Shown here piece after piece: positions 50,809-59,666 of a stretch of DNA of 64,000 nucleotides. The stretch is from the NCBI RefSeq assembly GCF_008329605.1, contig NZ_NPKO01000007.1:124001-188000 (forward strand). The letters run 5' to 3'. The translations under genes were made by a program, and so were the position numbers. Numbering within the stretch: position 1 is the stretch's first letter; every line of letters starts with the position of its first letter. The notes under the pieces were generated by a model that saw nothing but the letters and a program-made list of their open reading frames with translations, did not search any database and had not been told where the DNA came from. This DNA is from Mycolicibacterium sp. P9-64. Its GTDB lineage: Bacteria > Actinomycetota > Actinomycetes > Mycobacteriales > Mycobacteriaceae.

Positions 50809-52974
50809 TCACGGGTGCCTGTGCCGTTCCATCAGCGACACTTGGTGATCGCGTACGGTCTGGCCTTCTCGTGGCGACGCCGTCCAGCGACCGTCGGCGG
50901 CGAGTTCCCAGCACCTGGTGGCGGGATCCATGGCCGACTCGAACATGTCGTTCAGCGTCGCGGTCAGCCGCGGATCCTTGACCTGTGCCATCACCTCGAC
51001 TCGGCGGTCGAGATTACGGTGCATCATGTCGGCACTCCCGATCCAGAACTCATCGATGGCGCGGAAGTGAATAATGCGCGAGTGTTCCAGGAAGCGGCCG
51101 AGAATCGACCGCACGACGATGTTCTCTGAGAAGCCGGGTGCGCCGGGGCGCAGCGCGCAGATGCCGCGCACCACGACCTCGACCCGCACGCCGGCCTGCG
51201 ATGCCCGGTAGAGCGCGTCGATGACCTGCTCGTCGACCAGTGCGTTGGCCTTGAGCCGGATTCCGGCCTCGGCACCTTCGCGCTTGGCGGCGATCTCGCG
51301 CTCGATGCGTTCGATGATGCCCCTGCGGACCCCGTACGGAGCCACCAACAGATTGCGGTAGGACACCTTGCGCGAGTAGCCGGTCAGCGAGTTGAACAGA
51401 TCGGTGAGATCGGCGCCGATGTCCGGTGACGCAGTGAGCAATCCCACATCCTCGTAGAGGCGGGAGGTCTTGGGGTTGTAGTTGCCGGTCCCGATGTGGC
51501 AGTAGCGCCGGATGGTCGAGCCTTCGCGTCGCACCACGAGACACGTCTTGCAGTGCGTCTTGAGTCCGATCAACCCGTACACCACGTGCACGCCCGCCTG
51601 CTCCAGTGCACGCGCCCACTTGATGTTGGCCTGCTCGTCGAAGCGGGCCTTGATCTCGACGAGCGCGACGACCTGCTTGCCAGCCTCGGCGGCGTCGATC
51701 AATGCGCTGACGATCGGCGAGTCACCGGAGGTCCGGTACAGGGTCTGCTTGATCGCCAGCACGTTCGGATCGGCCGCGGCCTGTTCGATGAAGCGCTGCA
51801 CCGTCGTAGAGAAGGAGTCATAGGGATGGTGCACGAGCACGTCACCGTCTCGGAGCGTCGAGAAAATGCTCTTGGGTGTCTCCCGCTCGCCGAACGCCGG
51901 CGGAGTGGCCGGGACGAACGGGGCATCCTTGAGGTCGGGTCGGTCGACACCGTAGATCTGCCACAGCGACGACAGGTCGAGCAGTCCTGACACCTCGATG
52001 ACGTCGCCGGGATGGACGTCGAGCTCGCGCAACAACAGCTCGAGCATGTTCTCGGTCATGTCGTCGGCGATCTCGAGCCGCACGGGGGAGCCGAACCTGC
52101 GCCGCGCCAGTTCGCGTTCCAGCGCTTGCAAGAGGTCTTCGTCGCGGTCCTCTTCGACCTCGAAGTCGGCGTTGCGGGTGATCCGGAACGCGTGGTGCTC
52201 GACGATCTCGAGGCCGGGGAACAGCACGTTCAGGAAGGCCGAGATCAGCTCCTCCATCGGCAGGAACTGCACCTCGCCTTCGAAGCCGTCCCGCTCCCGG
52301 AGTTCGACGAACCGGTCGACGTTGTCGGGCACCTTGATTCGGGCGAAGTGCTGGGTGCCGTCCTCGGGCTGCTTGACGGTGATGGCCAGGTTCAGGCTCA
52401 ACCCGCTCACGAACGGGAACGGGTGGGCCGGGTCGACGGCCAGCGGCGTGAGTACCGGGAACACCTGCTCGTGAAAGTAGGTGGACAGCCGCGCGCGCTC
52501 GGCCTCGTCGAGTTCGTTCCAGGTGACGATCACGATGCCCTGCTCGGCAAGCGCGGGGCGGACGAGCTCGCCGAACACCGTGGCGTGCCGGGTGGCGATC
52601 TGCTGGGTGCGTTCACCGATGCGACGCAACTGCTCGCGTGGGGAGAGGCCGTCGGCCGAGCGGACCGATAGGCCCATCTCGTCGCGGCGCTTGAGGCCCG
52701 CCACCCGCACCATGTAGAACTCATCGAGGTTGGAGGCGAAGATCGCCAGGAACTTGGCGCGCTCGAGCAGGGGCAGCGACGGGTCGGCGGCCAGCGCCAG
52801 CACACGCGCGTTGAAGTCCAGCCAGCTCAGTTCTCTATTGAGATAGCGGTCCTCTGGCAGCGGATCAGGCGCCGTGACGTCGATCTCGTCGCTCGTCGTC
52901 GCTGGTGGTGCTACTGGCGCCGCGTTCTCCGACGCCCACTCGGCGTCGGTCGGTCGAGTCTCGGCTTCGGTCAC
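50809..52974 (-). CDS. ppk: Polyphosphate kinase 1
   Basis: PPK1 (721 aa) reversibly polymerises the gamma-phosphate of ATP into polyphosphate. Seen: the N-terminal domain RYLNRELSWLDFNARVLALA, VHHPYDSFSTTVQRFIEQAAADP, the ATP/phosphohistidine region REGSTIRRYCHIGTGNYNPKTSRLYEDVGLLT, and the phospholipase D-like core ending RSILGRFLEHSRI. Length and the neighbours mutT1 and fbiD match Rv2984. Start GTG 52974. Confidence 0.97.
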   Translation of the reverse strand: MTEAETRPTDAEWASENAAPVAPPATTSDEIDVTAPDPLPEDRYLNRELSWLDFNARVLALAADPSLPLLERAKFLAIFASNLDEFYMVRVAGLKRRDEMGLSVRSADGLSPREQLRRIGERTQQIATRHATVFGELVRPALAEQGIVIVTWNELDEAERARLSTYFHEQVFPVLTPLAVDPAHPFPFVSGLSLNLAITVKQPEDGTQHFARIKVPDNVDRFVELRERDGFEGEVQFLPMEELISAFLNVLFPGLEIVEHHAFRITRNADFEVEEDRDEDLLQALERELARRRFGSPVRLEIADDMTENMLELLLRELDVHPGDVIEVSGLLDLSSLWQIYGVDRPDLKDAPFVPATPPAFGERETPKSIFSTLRDGDVLVHHPYDSFSTTVQRFIEQAAADPNVLAIKQTLYRTSGDSPIVSALIDAAEAGKQVVALVEIKARFDEQANIKWARALEQAGVHVVYGLIGLKTHCKTCLVVRREGSTIRRYCHIGTGNYNPKTSRLYEDVGLLTASPDIGADLTDLFNSLTGYSRKVSYRNLLVAPYGVRRGIIERIEREIAAKREGAEAGIRLKANALVDEQVIDALYRASQAGVRVEVVVRGICALRPGAPGFSENIVVRSILGRFLEHSRIIHFRAIDEFWIGSADMMHRNLDRRVEVMAQVKDPRLTATLNDMFESAMDPATRCWELAADGRWTASPREGQTVRDHQVSLMERHRHP

Positions 52975-53030
52975 ACGACGATCATTCCCTATCGGCGACG
53001 CCCGAGGCTAGGCGTCGCCGGTCTCCGACG

Positions 53031-53702
53031 TCATCTCTCGACCGCGGTCAGCCCGATGGTACCTACGGCGCGGGTGGTGGCCAGGCCGACGCCGAGCCGC
53101 ATTGCGACGGACAGATCCTCGGCGGTGTCGATGTCGCAGCGCAGACCGGGCCACTCCTGGGTCAGTTGGATGGCGCCCGAATCTGCATGGCGCCGTGCTG
53201 AATCCGGCCCGAAGAGGGGGTCGGGCGCTACTCCGAAGGCGAACAGCGCTGCCGTGCCGGTGCCCTGCCGGTCGGCGACGAACGCGCGTCGCGCACCGCG
53301 TGCTGCGGCGATGGCCTCCGCCAGTTCATCCGTCTGCAGTGCGGGCAGATCACCCTGCAGCGCAACGATGTTCGGCGTCGTCGCGCCGACGATGGATGCG
53401 GCGTGCAGGATCGCGTTGTTCAGCGGGTCGGGGTGATTCTCCGGCGTGGGATCGACCACGACGTGTGCGCCGAGCTCCCGTGCGATGCCCGCGGCCACCT
53501 CGTCGGGAGTGACGATGGTGATGGTGCGCACAGCGGCCACCGCCGATGCTGCGCCGATGGTGTCCACCAGCATCGCGAGCACGATGTTCTCCCTGCCCTC
53601 CGCCGAGAGGACGGGGGCAAGCCGGGTCTTCGCAGCGCCGAGTCGCTTGACCGCGATGATCACCCCGACGTCCGCTTGGCCGCCGGCGGGGGAACCCCTC
53701 AT
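53031..53702 (-). CDS. fbiD: Phosphoenolpyruvate guanylyltransferase FbiD (CofC type)
   Basis: A 223-residue nucleotidyltransferase that activates phosphoenolpyruvate with GTP for coenzyme F420 side-chain synthesis in mycobacteria. Seen: GVIIAVKRLGAAKTRLAPVLS near the N-terminus (phosphate-binding loop), VALQGDLPALQ, ADRQGTGTAALF and the closing DIDTAEDLSVAMRLGVG. Matches Rv2983 in position between ppk and gpsA. It starts 57 bases from gpsA on the opposite strand. Confidence 0.93.
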   Translation of the reverse strand: MRGSPAGGQADVGVIIAVKRLGAAKTRLAPVLSAEGRENIVLAMLVDTIGAASAVAAVRTITIVTPDEVAAGIARELGAHVVVDPTPENHPDPLNNAILHAASIVGATTPNIVALQGDLPALQTDELAEAIAAARGARRAFVADRQGTGTAALFAFGVAPDPLFGPDSARRHADSGAIQLTQEWPGLRCDIDTAEDLSVAMRLGVGLATTRAVGTIGLTAVER

Positions 53703-53758
53703 GACCGTCCATCCTGCCAGCCGCCGGGAACTGATCGGTCCAGGCTAGATTTGTTGCC

Positions 53759-54757
53759 GTGGTGAACGCGGCTGTGATGGGTGCTGGGGCGTGGGGCACG
53801 GCGCTGGCCAAGGTGCTCGCCGATGCGGGCAACGACGTGACGCTGTGGGCGCGCCGCACCGAGCTGGCCGACGAGATCAACGACAGTCACCGCAATGGCA
53901 ACTACTTGGGCGACGTAGAACTTCCCGCGACCATCAAAGCGACCGCCGATCCGGCTGAGGCGCTGTCGGGTGCGTGCACGGTGCTGTTGGCCGTGCCGTC
54001 GCAGACTCTGCGCACCAACCTCGAGCAATGGCGCGACCACCTGGGCGGCGACACCACGCTGGTGAGCGTGGCCAAGGGCATCGAGCTGAACACGCTCATG
54101 CGGATGAGCCAGGTGATCATGCAGGTGACCGGCGCGGGCCCAGAGCGGGTGGCGGTGGTGACCGGACCGAACCTGGCCAGCGAGATCGGCGACGAGCAAC
54201 CGGCGGCCACGGTGGTGGCCTGTTCCGATTCGGGACGGGCCGTCGCTCTCCAGCGTGCGTTCTCCACCGGATACTTCCGCCCCTACACGAACTCCGACGT
54301 GGTGGGCGCCGAGATCGGTGGCGCCTGCAAGAACGTCATCGCCCTGGCCTGCGGTATGGCCGCAGGCGTCGGGCTAGGCGAGAACACGTCGGCGGCGATC
54401 ATCACCCGCGGACTGGCCGAGATCATGCGGCTGGGAATCGCGTTGGGCGCCAAGGATGCCACCCTCGCGGGACTGGCAGGCGTCGGTGATCTGGTCGCGA
54501 CGTGCACGTCGCCCCGCTCGCGCAACCGTTCGTTCGGCGAGCGGCTCGGCTGGGGCGGGACGATGGAGTCCGCGCTCGAAGCTGCCGGTGGCCATGTCGC
54601 CGAAGGGGTCACGTCGTGCCAGTCGGTGCTGGCGCTCGCCTCGAGCTACGACGTTGAGATGCCGCTTACCGACGCGGTGAACCGGGTCTGTCACAAGGGG
54701 TTGTCGGTCTACGAAGCCGTTGCACTGCTGCTGGGGCGCAGCACCAAGCCGGAGTAG
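53759..54757 (+). CDS. gpsA: Glycerol-3-phosphate dehydrogenase [NAD(P)+]
   Basis: GpsA (332 aa) reduces dihydroxyacetone phosphate to sn-glycerol 3-phosphate for phospholipid synthesis. Seen: NAD loop MGAGAWGTALAKVLADAGNDV, VSVAKGIELNTL, VVTGPNLASEI, the catalytic Lys in GGACKNVIALACG, and GLGENTSAAIITRGLAEI. GTG 53759 or 53762 are both possible. TAGATT (53746-53751) lies 7 bases upstream, so translation is probably leaderless. The PLP enzyme gene begins immediately after the stop. Confidence 0.96.
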   Translation: MVNAAVMGAGAWGTALAKVLADAGNDVTLWARRTELADEINDSHRNGNYLGDVELPATIKATADPAEALSGACTVLLAVPSQTLRTNLEQWRDHLGGDTTLVSVAKGIELNTLMRMSQVIMQVTGAGPERVAVVTGPNLASEIGDEQPAATVVACSDSGRAVALQRAFSTGYFRPYTNSDVVGAEIGGACKNVIALACGMAAGVGLGENTSAAIITRGLAEIMRLGIALGAKDATLAGLAGVGDLVATCTSPRSRNRSFGERLGWGGTMESALEAAGGHVAEGVTSCQSVLALASSYDVEMPLTDAVNRVCHKGLSVYEAVALLLGRSTKPE

Positions 54758-54759
54758 TG

Positions 54760-55866
54760 ATGGACGGCCAGTACGGGGATTCCACCCGCACCGTGAAGGC
54801 GACGGCCTCGCAACGGATTCCGGGCGAGCCGGTCGCGCCGCCCCCGGTTCCCGCGTCCGCCTACCACCTCTCACCCGACGAGTCGCTACCCCTCGACACC
54901 TACGGCCGTGGCAGCAATCCCAGCTGGCGGCAGCTGGAATCGGCGCTGGCCCAACTCGAGGGTGCGGTATCGGCATTGACGTTCGCCTCGGGCATGGCGG
55001 CCATCACGGCGGCGCTGCGGGCCCTGGTCCGTCCTGGCGAGACGCTCGTCGTACCGGCGGACGGCTACTATCAGGTGCGGCGTTTTGCTGCGGAAAGCCT
55101 TGCCCCGCAGGGTATTACTGTGATCGAGGCGAGCGCACACCAGATGTACGCCGCCGCATCCGACGCCCACGTGGTGCTGGCCGAGACGCCGGTGAACCCG
55201 ACGCTGGACGTCGTCGATCTGCACCGGCTGGGGTTGATCTGCCGGGGTCGCGGCGCCACCCTGCTCGTCGACAACACCACGCCGACACCGCTCGGTCAGC
55301 AACCCCTTTCGCTGGGCGCCGACCTCGTCGTGGCCAGCGCGACCAAGGGGTTGTCCGGGCACAGCGACCTGCTGGCTGGTTACGTCGCAGGCAGCCACCC
55401 GGAGCTGATGGCCGCCGTCGAACGCGAGCGGATGGTGTCCGGCGCGATTCTCGGCCCGTTCGAAGCGTGGCTTGCGCTGCGCAGCCTTGGCAGCGCGGGC
55501 TTGCGGTTCGAGCGGCAGTGTCACAACGCCCAGGCCGTCGCGCTGATGCTGCGCGATCACCCCGCGGTGCGCTCGGTGCGGTACCCGGGCCTGCCCGACG
55601 ATCCCGCCTACGACGTCGCCTGCCGTCAGATGAAGCGCTTCGGCGGCCTGGTGAGCATGGAGCTGGCCGATGCGGCGGCCGTGCACGCGTTGGTGGGGCG
55701 CAGTGCGTTGCTGGTCGCGGCCACCAGCTTCGGTGGCATGCACACTTCGGTCGACCGGCGGGCGCGCTGGGGGGATCCGGTGGCCGACGGGTTCGCCCGG
55801 ATCTCGCTGGGCATCGAGGACACCGATGACTTGATCGCCGACATCGAGCAGGCGCTCGGTGAATGA
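54760..55866 (+). CDS. Cys/Met-metabolism PLP enzyme (cystathionine gamma-lyase/synthase family)
   Basis: A 368-residue fold-type I enzyme. Seen: YGRGSNPSWRQLESALAQLEGA, PLP-stacking segment FASGMAAITAALRAL, ETPVNPTLDVVDL, the Asp in LLVDNTTPTPLGQQP, the PLP lysine in VVASATKGLSGHSDLLAGYV, and a C-terminal ISLGIEDTDDLIADIEQAL. The Tyr of the usual YSRxxNPT motif is kept, but the segment reads YGRGSNPS, and the enzyme is slightly short. ATG 54760 is chosen; a GTG at 54757 overlaps the gpsA stop. Wedged between gpsA and ddlA; absent from that spot in M. tuberculosis. Exact reaction unknown. Confidence 0.85.
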   Translation: MDGQYGDSTRTVKATASQRIPGEPVAPPPVPASAYHLSPDESLPLDTYGRGSNPSWRQLESALAQLEGAVSALTFASGMAAITAALRALVRPGETLVVPADGYYQVRRFAAESLAPQGITVIEASAHQMYAAASDAHVVLAETPVNPTLDVVDLHRLGLICRGRGATLLVDNTTPTPLGQQPLSLGADLVVASATKGLSGHSDLLAGYVAGSHPELMAAVERERMVSGAILGPFEAWLALRSLGSAGLRFERQCHNAQAVALMLRDHPAVRSVRYPGLPDDPAYDVACRQMKRFGGLVSMELADAAAVHALVGRSALLVAATSFGGMHTSVDRRARWGDPVADGFARISLGIEDTDDLIADIEQALGE

Positions 55867-55967
55867 CGCCTCCGGTCAGCTCCTCGAAGTCGGGGCGGAG
55901 CGCTGAAAGGCCTGCTCAGCGGCTGGTGCCGCACATCGTCCGGCGAGGACGGTAGCCTCTCTAGGTT

Positions 55968-57071
55968 GTGACTGCCCGCATACGCGTCGCCGTCGTCTAC
56001 GGCGGACGCAGCTCTGAACACGCCATCTCGTGTGTCTCCGCCGGCAGCATCCTGCGGAACCTCGATCCGGAGCGCTTCGACGTGGTCGCCGTCGGCATCT
56101 CGCCCGAGGGCTCCTGGATGCTCACCGACGGCCGACCCGAGACCCTCGCCATCACCGACGGACAGCTGCCCCACGTGAGCGACGCGTCGGGCACCGCGTT
56201 GGCCCTCCCGGCCGATCCGAGGCGCGGCGGACAGCTGATATCGCTGGACGCAGGCCCCGGTGACCTGCTGGCAGCCGTCGACGTCGTCTTCCCCGTCCTG
56301 CACGGCCCGTACGGCGAGGACGGCACCATTCAGGGACTGCTCGAGCTCGCAGGCGTGCCGTACGTCGGTGCCGGGGTGCTCGCCAGCGCTGCGGGCATGG
56401 ACAAGGAGTTCACCAAGAAGCTGCTCGCCGCCGAGGGGCTGCCGATCGGGGATCAGGTGGTGCTGCGTGCGCACGACGCCACCCTCGAGCTCGAGGATCG
56501 CGAGCGGCTCGGCCTTCCCGTCTTCGTCAAGCCCGCGCGTGGCGGCTCGTCGATCGGCGTCAGCCGTGTGGCGGCGTGGGATCAGCTGCAGCAGGCGATC
56601 GACCTGGCTCGCAGGCACGATCCGAAGGTGATCGTCGAAGCGGCGGTGCCCGGCCGTGAGCTCGAATGCGGCGTGCTCGAATTCCCCGACGGCTCTGTCG
56701 AAGCCAGCACCGTCGGCGAGATCCGGGTGGCCGGCGTACGAGGTCGCGAGGACGGGTTCTACGACTTCGCCACCAAATACCTCGAGGACGCAGCCGAACT
56801 CGACGTCCCCGCCAAGATCGACGACGAAATCGCCGACGTGGTGCGCCAATTGGCCATCCGGGCGTTCCGCGCCATCGATTGCCAGGGCCTGGCCCGCGTG
56901 GACTTCTTCCTGACGGAGAACGGGCCGGTGATCAACGAGATCAACACCATGCCCGGCTTTACCACCATCTCGATGTACCCGCGGATGTGGGCGGCCAGTG
57001 GCATGGACTACCCGACGCTGCTCGCGACGATGGTCGACACCGCGGTGGCGCGAGGGACCGGCCTGCGTTAG
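55968..57071 (+). CDS. ddlA: D-alanine--D-alanine ligase
   Basis: Ddl (367 aa) makes the D-Ala-D-Ala dipeptide of peptidoglycan and is a target of cycloserine. Seen: VVYGGRSSEHAISCVSAGSI, FPVLHGPYGEDGTIQGLLELAGVPYVG, MDKEFTKKLLAAEGLP, FVKPARGGSSIGVSRV, and the metal-binding DFFLTENGPVINEINTMPGFT. GTG 55968 follows TAGCCT (55953-55958) by 9 bases. Length matches the mycobacterial enzyme. Confidence 0.97.
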   Translation: MTARIRVAVVYGGRSSEHAISCVSAGSILRNLDPERFDVVAVGISPEGSWMLTDGRPETLAITDGQLPHVSDASGTALALPADPRRGGQLISLDAGPGDLLAAVDVVFPVLHGPYGEDGTIQGLLELAGVPYVGAGVLASAAGMDKEFTKKLLAAEGLPIGDQVVLRAHDATLELEDRERLGLPVFVKPARGGSSIGVSRVAAWDQLQQAIDLARRHDPKVIVEAAVPGRELECGVLEFPDGSVEASTVGEIRVAGVRGREDGFYDFATKYLEDAAELDVPAKIDDEIADVVRQLAIRAFRAIDCQGLARVDFFLTENGPVINEINTMPGFTTISMYPRMWAASGMDYPTLLATMVDTAVARGTGLR

Positions 57072-57102
57072 CGGTGCGGCGGGCAGTCCACGCAAGCCGG
57101 CT

Positions 57103-57122
57103 CCAGCGAAGCGACCCGGGGA
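57103..57122 (+). repeat. Possible degenerate copy of the gatC/ilv repeat
   Basis: agcgaagcgacccggggatt, just after ddlA, shares agcgaagcgac and a shifted ccgggga with the reverse complement of the 34-bp unit at 17215-17316. The rest of the unit is unrecognisable. It could be an eroded copy or chance. Confidence 0.3.
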
Positions 57123-57125
57123 TTA

Positions 57126-57662
57126 TCAGGGTGGCCCGGGATTGACCGCGACCGCGGGCATCACCTTGGCCACCGCCTCCGAGATCAGCTGAATCGGCGT
57201 CGGCCCCGACCCGTCGGGCAACGTCAGCCCGATGTACACCGGCCGGTCGACGGTGATCCAGGTGCTGCGCCCGTCGTCACCGATGCGGAACCAGTCCACG
57301 TCGTCGACCACCTGAACGGGAGTGCCCGCGACGAAGTCGACGGGGCGTTCCAGGCCGCAGCGCAGGATCAGCGGATCGGCATCCGCATTGGCCCGCCACG
57401 CCGCCGCGCCGACGGGGGCGGGTTCGGCAGCCTCGGCCCGCTGGTAGTCACCGAGGCGCTCGGGCAGGGCGGCAAGAAGGGCGCGGCAGGCGTCGCCACC
57501 GGCCTGCGGCGCGGGTACCGACACGATCGCGACGGGGCGAAGCGGTTCCGGCTGCTGCCGGATCGCCGCGAAAACCAGAACACCGATCACGGCCGCGACG
57601 GCGACGACGGCGGCGGCGACTAGGACGCTGCGCGGCGGGCCATCACCGTCATCGGAGAACAC
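57126..57662 (-). CDS. DUF3515 membrane-anchored protein (Rv2980-like)
   Basis: A 178-residue protein with one N-terminal membrane helix (SVLVAAAVVAVAAVIGVLVFAAI) and an outside domain containing GGDACRALLAALPERLGDYQRAEAAEP, ILRCGLERPVDFVAGTPVQVVDDVDWF and ITVDRPVYIGLTLP. The two cysteines (ACRALL and LRCGLE) probably form a disulfide. This is the actinobacterial DUF3515 family, found next to ddlA and thiL; its position suggests a cell-envelope role but none is proven. Confidence 0.88.
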   Translation of the reverse strand: MFSDDGDGPPRSVLVAAAVVAVAAVIGVLVFAAIRQQPEPLRPVAIVSVPAPQAGGDACRALLAALPERLGDYQRAEAAEPAPVGAAAWRANADADPLILRCGLERPVDFVAGTPVQVVDDVDWFRIGDDGRSTWITVDRPVYIGLTLPDGSGPTPIQLISEAVAKVMPAVAVNPGPP

Positions 57663-57671
57663 CCCGCCACT

Positions 57672-57914
57672 TTAGAGTGATGCTGGTTCGGCGATCGGAC
57701 AGGTCAAGGTGCGGGTGATTCCCGTCACCTGCTGGATGCTGGGAACGACGGTGGCCTGCAGATCGTCAAGTGTGTCGGCGCCGATGCGCACCACGACGTC
57801 GTACGGGCCGGTGACGTACTCGGACGACAGCACGCCCGTCAGCGCGGCCAGCTGCTTGGCGATGACCTCGGCACGCCCGACTTCGGTCTGAATCAGCATG
57901 AACGCCTCGACCAC
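57672..57914 (-). CDS. Stand-alone Lrp/AsnC ligand-binding domain protein
   Basis: An 80-residue protein (start GTG 57914, giving VVEAFMLIQTEVGRAE) consisting only of the alpha-beta ligand-binding (RAM) domain of Lrp/AsnC regulators: AKQLAALTGVLSSEYVTGPYDVVVRIGADTLDDLQATVV. No helix-turn-helix is present. Such stand-alone proteins bind amino acids and form multimers; partner unknown. It lies next to thiL on the opposite strand, as in other mycobacteria. Confidence 0.88.
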   Translation of the reverse strand: MVEAFMLIQTEVGRAEVIAKQLAALTGVLSSEYVTGPYDVVVRIGADTLDDLQATVVPSIQQVTGITRTLTCPIAEPASL

Positions 57915-58003
57915 TCGCCGTCTCCTCCGTCCGCGCTGCATAGACTCCGGGGGACAAACCTACCGCAGCTCGCGCAGGTGTTCAGGGGACGAAGGCCAGG
58001 TAC

Positions 58004-58960
58004 ATGGAGGGCGACGAGCCGAAGACGACCCTGGCGGAGCTCGGCGAGTTCGCCCTGATCGACAAGCTGGTGCGCCATCGAACGCAGCCGTCGGTCGTGC
58101 TGGTCGGCCCAGGCGACGACGCCGCCGTGGTGCAGTCGGCCGACGGCCGCAGCGTGGTGACCACCGACATGCTCGTCGAGGGCAGGCACTTTCGGCTGGA
58201 CTGGTCGACCCCGCGCGACATCGGCCGAAAGGCGATCGCGCAGAACGCCGCCGACATCGAGGCGATGGGGGCAACGCCCACCGCCTTCGTCGTTGCCTTC
58301 GGCGCCCCAGGCGACACCTCCAGTGACGCCGCCATCGCGCTGTCCGACGGCATGTGGGAGGAGGCCCGCAGGTTCGGCGCCGGCATCGTCGGGGGCGATC
58401 TCGTCGCTGCCCCGCAGTGGGTGATCTCGGTGACGGCCTTGGGCGATCTTCAGGGCCGCGCGCCCGTCCTTCTCGACGGTGCCGGTGCGGGTGACTCGGT
58501 GGCGGTGATCGGCGGTCTCGGGCGCTCCGCTGCGGGATATTGGTTGCTGCACAACGGTGTTGGCGGTCACGACGAGCTTCGTCGGTTGCACCTGACGCCC
58601 GAGGTACCGTACGGGCAGGGCCGCGTGGCCGCGGAGTGTGGTGCGACGGCGATGACCGACGTGTCCGACGGCCTGCTGGCCGATCTCGGCCACATCGCGG
58701 ACGCGTCGGGCATCGGCATCGACGTGTCGTCGGCACTGCTGGCCGGCGATCACGCGGCACTGGGCGCGCCGGCCGCGGCGACGGACCAGGACGCTTGGGC
58801 GTGGGTGCTCGGCGGGGGAGAGGATCACGCACTGGTTGCGACGTTTCCCGCAGAGGTGCCCGACGGTTGGCGTCGCATCGGCGCCGTGGTCGAGGGCCCG
58901 GCGCGGGTGTTGGTGGACGGGGCACCGTGGAGTGGAAACACCGGCTGGCAGTCGTTCTGA
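58004..58960 (+). CDS. thiL: Thiamine-monophosphate kinase
   Basis: ThiL (318 aa) phosphorylates thiamine monophosphate to the active diphosphate. Seen: VGPGDDAAVVQSADG, TTDMLVEGRHF, NAADIEAMGATPTAFVVAFGAP, the Mg/ATP segment GGDLVAAPQWVISVTALG, TDVSDGLLADLGHIA and GGGEDHALVATF. A TAGACT box near 57941 may be its promoter, leaving a ~50-base leader. Convergent with the TetR gene downstream. Confidence 0.96.
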   Translation: MEGDEPKTTLAELGEFALIDKLVRHRTQPSVVLVGPGDDAAVVQSADGRSVVTTDMLVEGRHFRLDWSTPRDIGRKAIAQNAADIEAMGATPTAFVVAFGAPGDTSSDAAIALSDGMWEEARRFGAGIVGGDLVAAPQWVISVTALGDLQGRAPVLLDGAGAGDSVAVIGGLGRSAAGYWLLHNGVGGHDELRRLHLTPEVPYGQGRVAAECGATAMTDVSDGLLADLGHIADASGIGIDVSSALLAGDHAALGAPAAATDQDAWAWVLGGGEDHALVATFPAEVPDGWRRIGAVVEGPARVLVDGAPWSGNTGWQSF

Positions 58961-58969
58961 CCGACGCCG

Positions 58970-59554
58970 CTAGCGCACCAGGCGCTCGGCGATTCCTGCG
59001 TAGATTTCGCCGAGCTCGTGTGCGTCCGAGTGCTTCTTGGACGGGAACCACCGGCAGACGTCCACGCACAGCGACGAGATCGCCATGACGACCTCGTCGA
59101 GGCCGTCGACGTGGAACTCGCCTGCGGCTACGCCTGCGGCGACGATGGCGGTGACGATGGCGGTCACCTGGCGGCGCAACGGTGCGATCTTGCGGTAGTG
59201 CGCCGGTGTGAGGCCGTGCATTTCGTACTGCACGACGCGGGCCTGCTGGTGGTTCTCGGCGTGCCAGGTGGTGAACGCGGAGACCACCGCGCGCAGTCGC
59301 TCGGTGGCACTCGAGGAGGAGTCGTCGGCCTGCTCGAGCGCGGCCAGAAGGCTGCTGTGGCCTTCCAGCGTGATGGCGTAGAGCAGCTCCTCCTTGGAGC
59401 GGTAGTGCGGGTACATGGCCGTTGCGCTCATGTTGAGCCGCTTGGCGATCTGCCTGGTGGAGCTGCCGCCGTATCCGGACTCCGCGAACGCCTCGATCGC
59501 GGCCCGCCGCATGCGTTCGGCCGCAGCCGAATCCGCAGCTCGATCGACAGTCAT
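58970..59554 (-). CDS. TetR-family regulator of the acyl-CoA dehydrogenase gene
   Basis: A 194-residue TetR repressor. HTH: MRRAAIEAFAESGYGGSSTRQIAKRLNMSATAMYPHYRSKEELLYAI. The ligand domain has VQYEMHGLTPAHYRKIAPLRRQV and a Trp-rich end CVDVCRWFPSKKHSD. ATG 59554 is preferred over GTG/ATG starts up to 59578. It is divergent from an acyl-CoA dehydrogenase, with a 35-bp palindrome between them, so it likely responds to an acyl-CoA or fatty acid. Confidence 0.9.
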   Translation of the reverse strand: MTVDRAADSAAAERMRRAAIEAFAESGYGGSSTRQIAKRLNMSATAMYPHYRSKEELLYAITLEGHSSLLAALEQADDSSSSATERLRAVVSAFTTWHAENHQQARVVQYEMHGLTPAHYRKIAPLRRQVTAIVTAIVAAGVAAGEFHVDGLDEVVMAISSLCVDVCRWFPSKKHSDAHELGEIYAGIAERLVR

Positions 59555-59605
59555 GGCGATGAGTGATCCTACACACAATTGACATCCGTCAGCGCCGGAC
59601 GCATC

Positions 59606-59640
59606 ATTAGCGAGCGCTCATATTATGAGCGATCGCTAAT
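59606..59640. promoter_or_regulatory. 35-bp TetR operator palindrome
   Basis: attagcgagcgctcat (59606-59621) mirrors atgagcgatcgctaat (59625-59640) around att, with a single mismatched pair (59614/59632). The right end overlaps TAATCT (59637-59642), a -10-like box for the acyl-CoA dehydrogenase. Two overlapping GCGAGCGCTC-like half-palindromes could hold two repressor dimers. Confidence 0.85.
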
Positions 59641-59666
59641 CTAATGTCGATACGAAGGGCTGTCCG

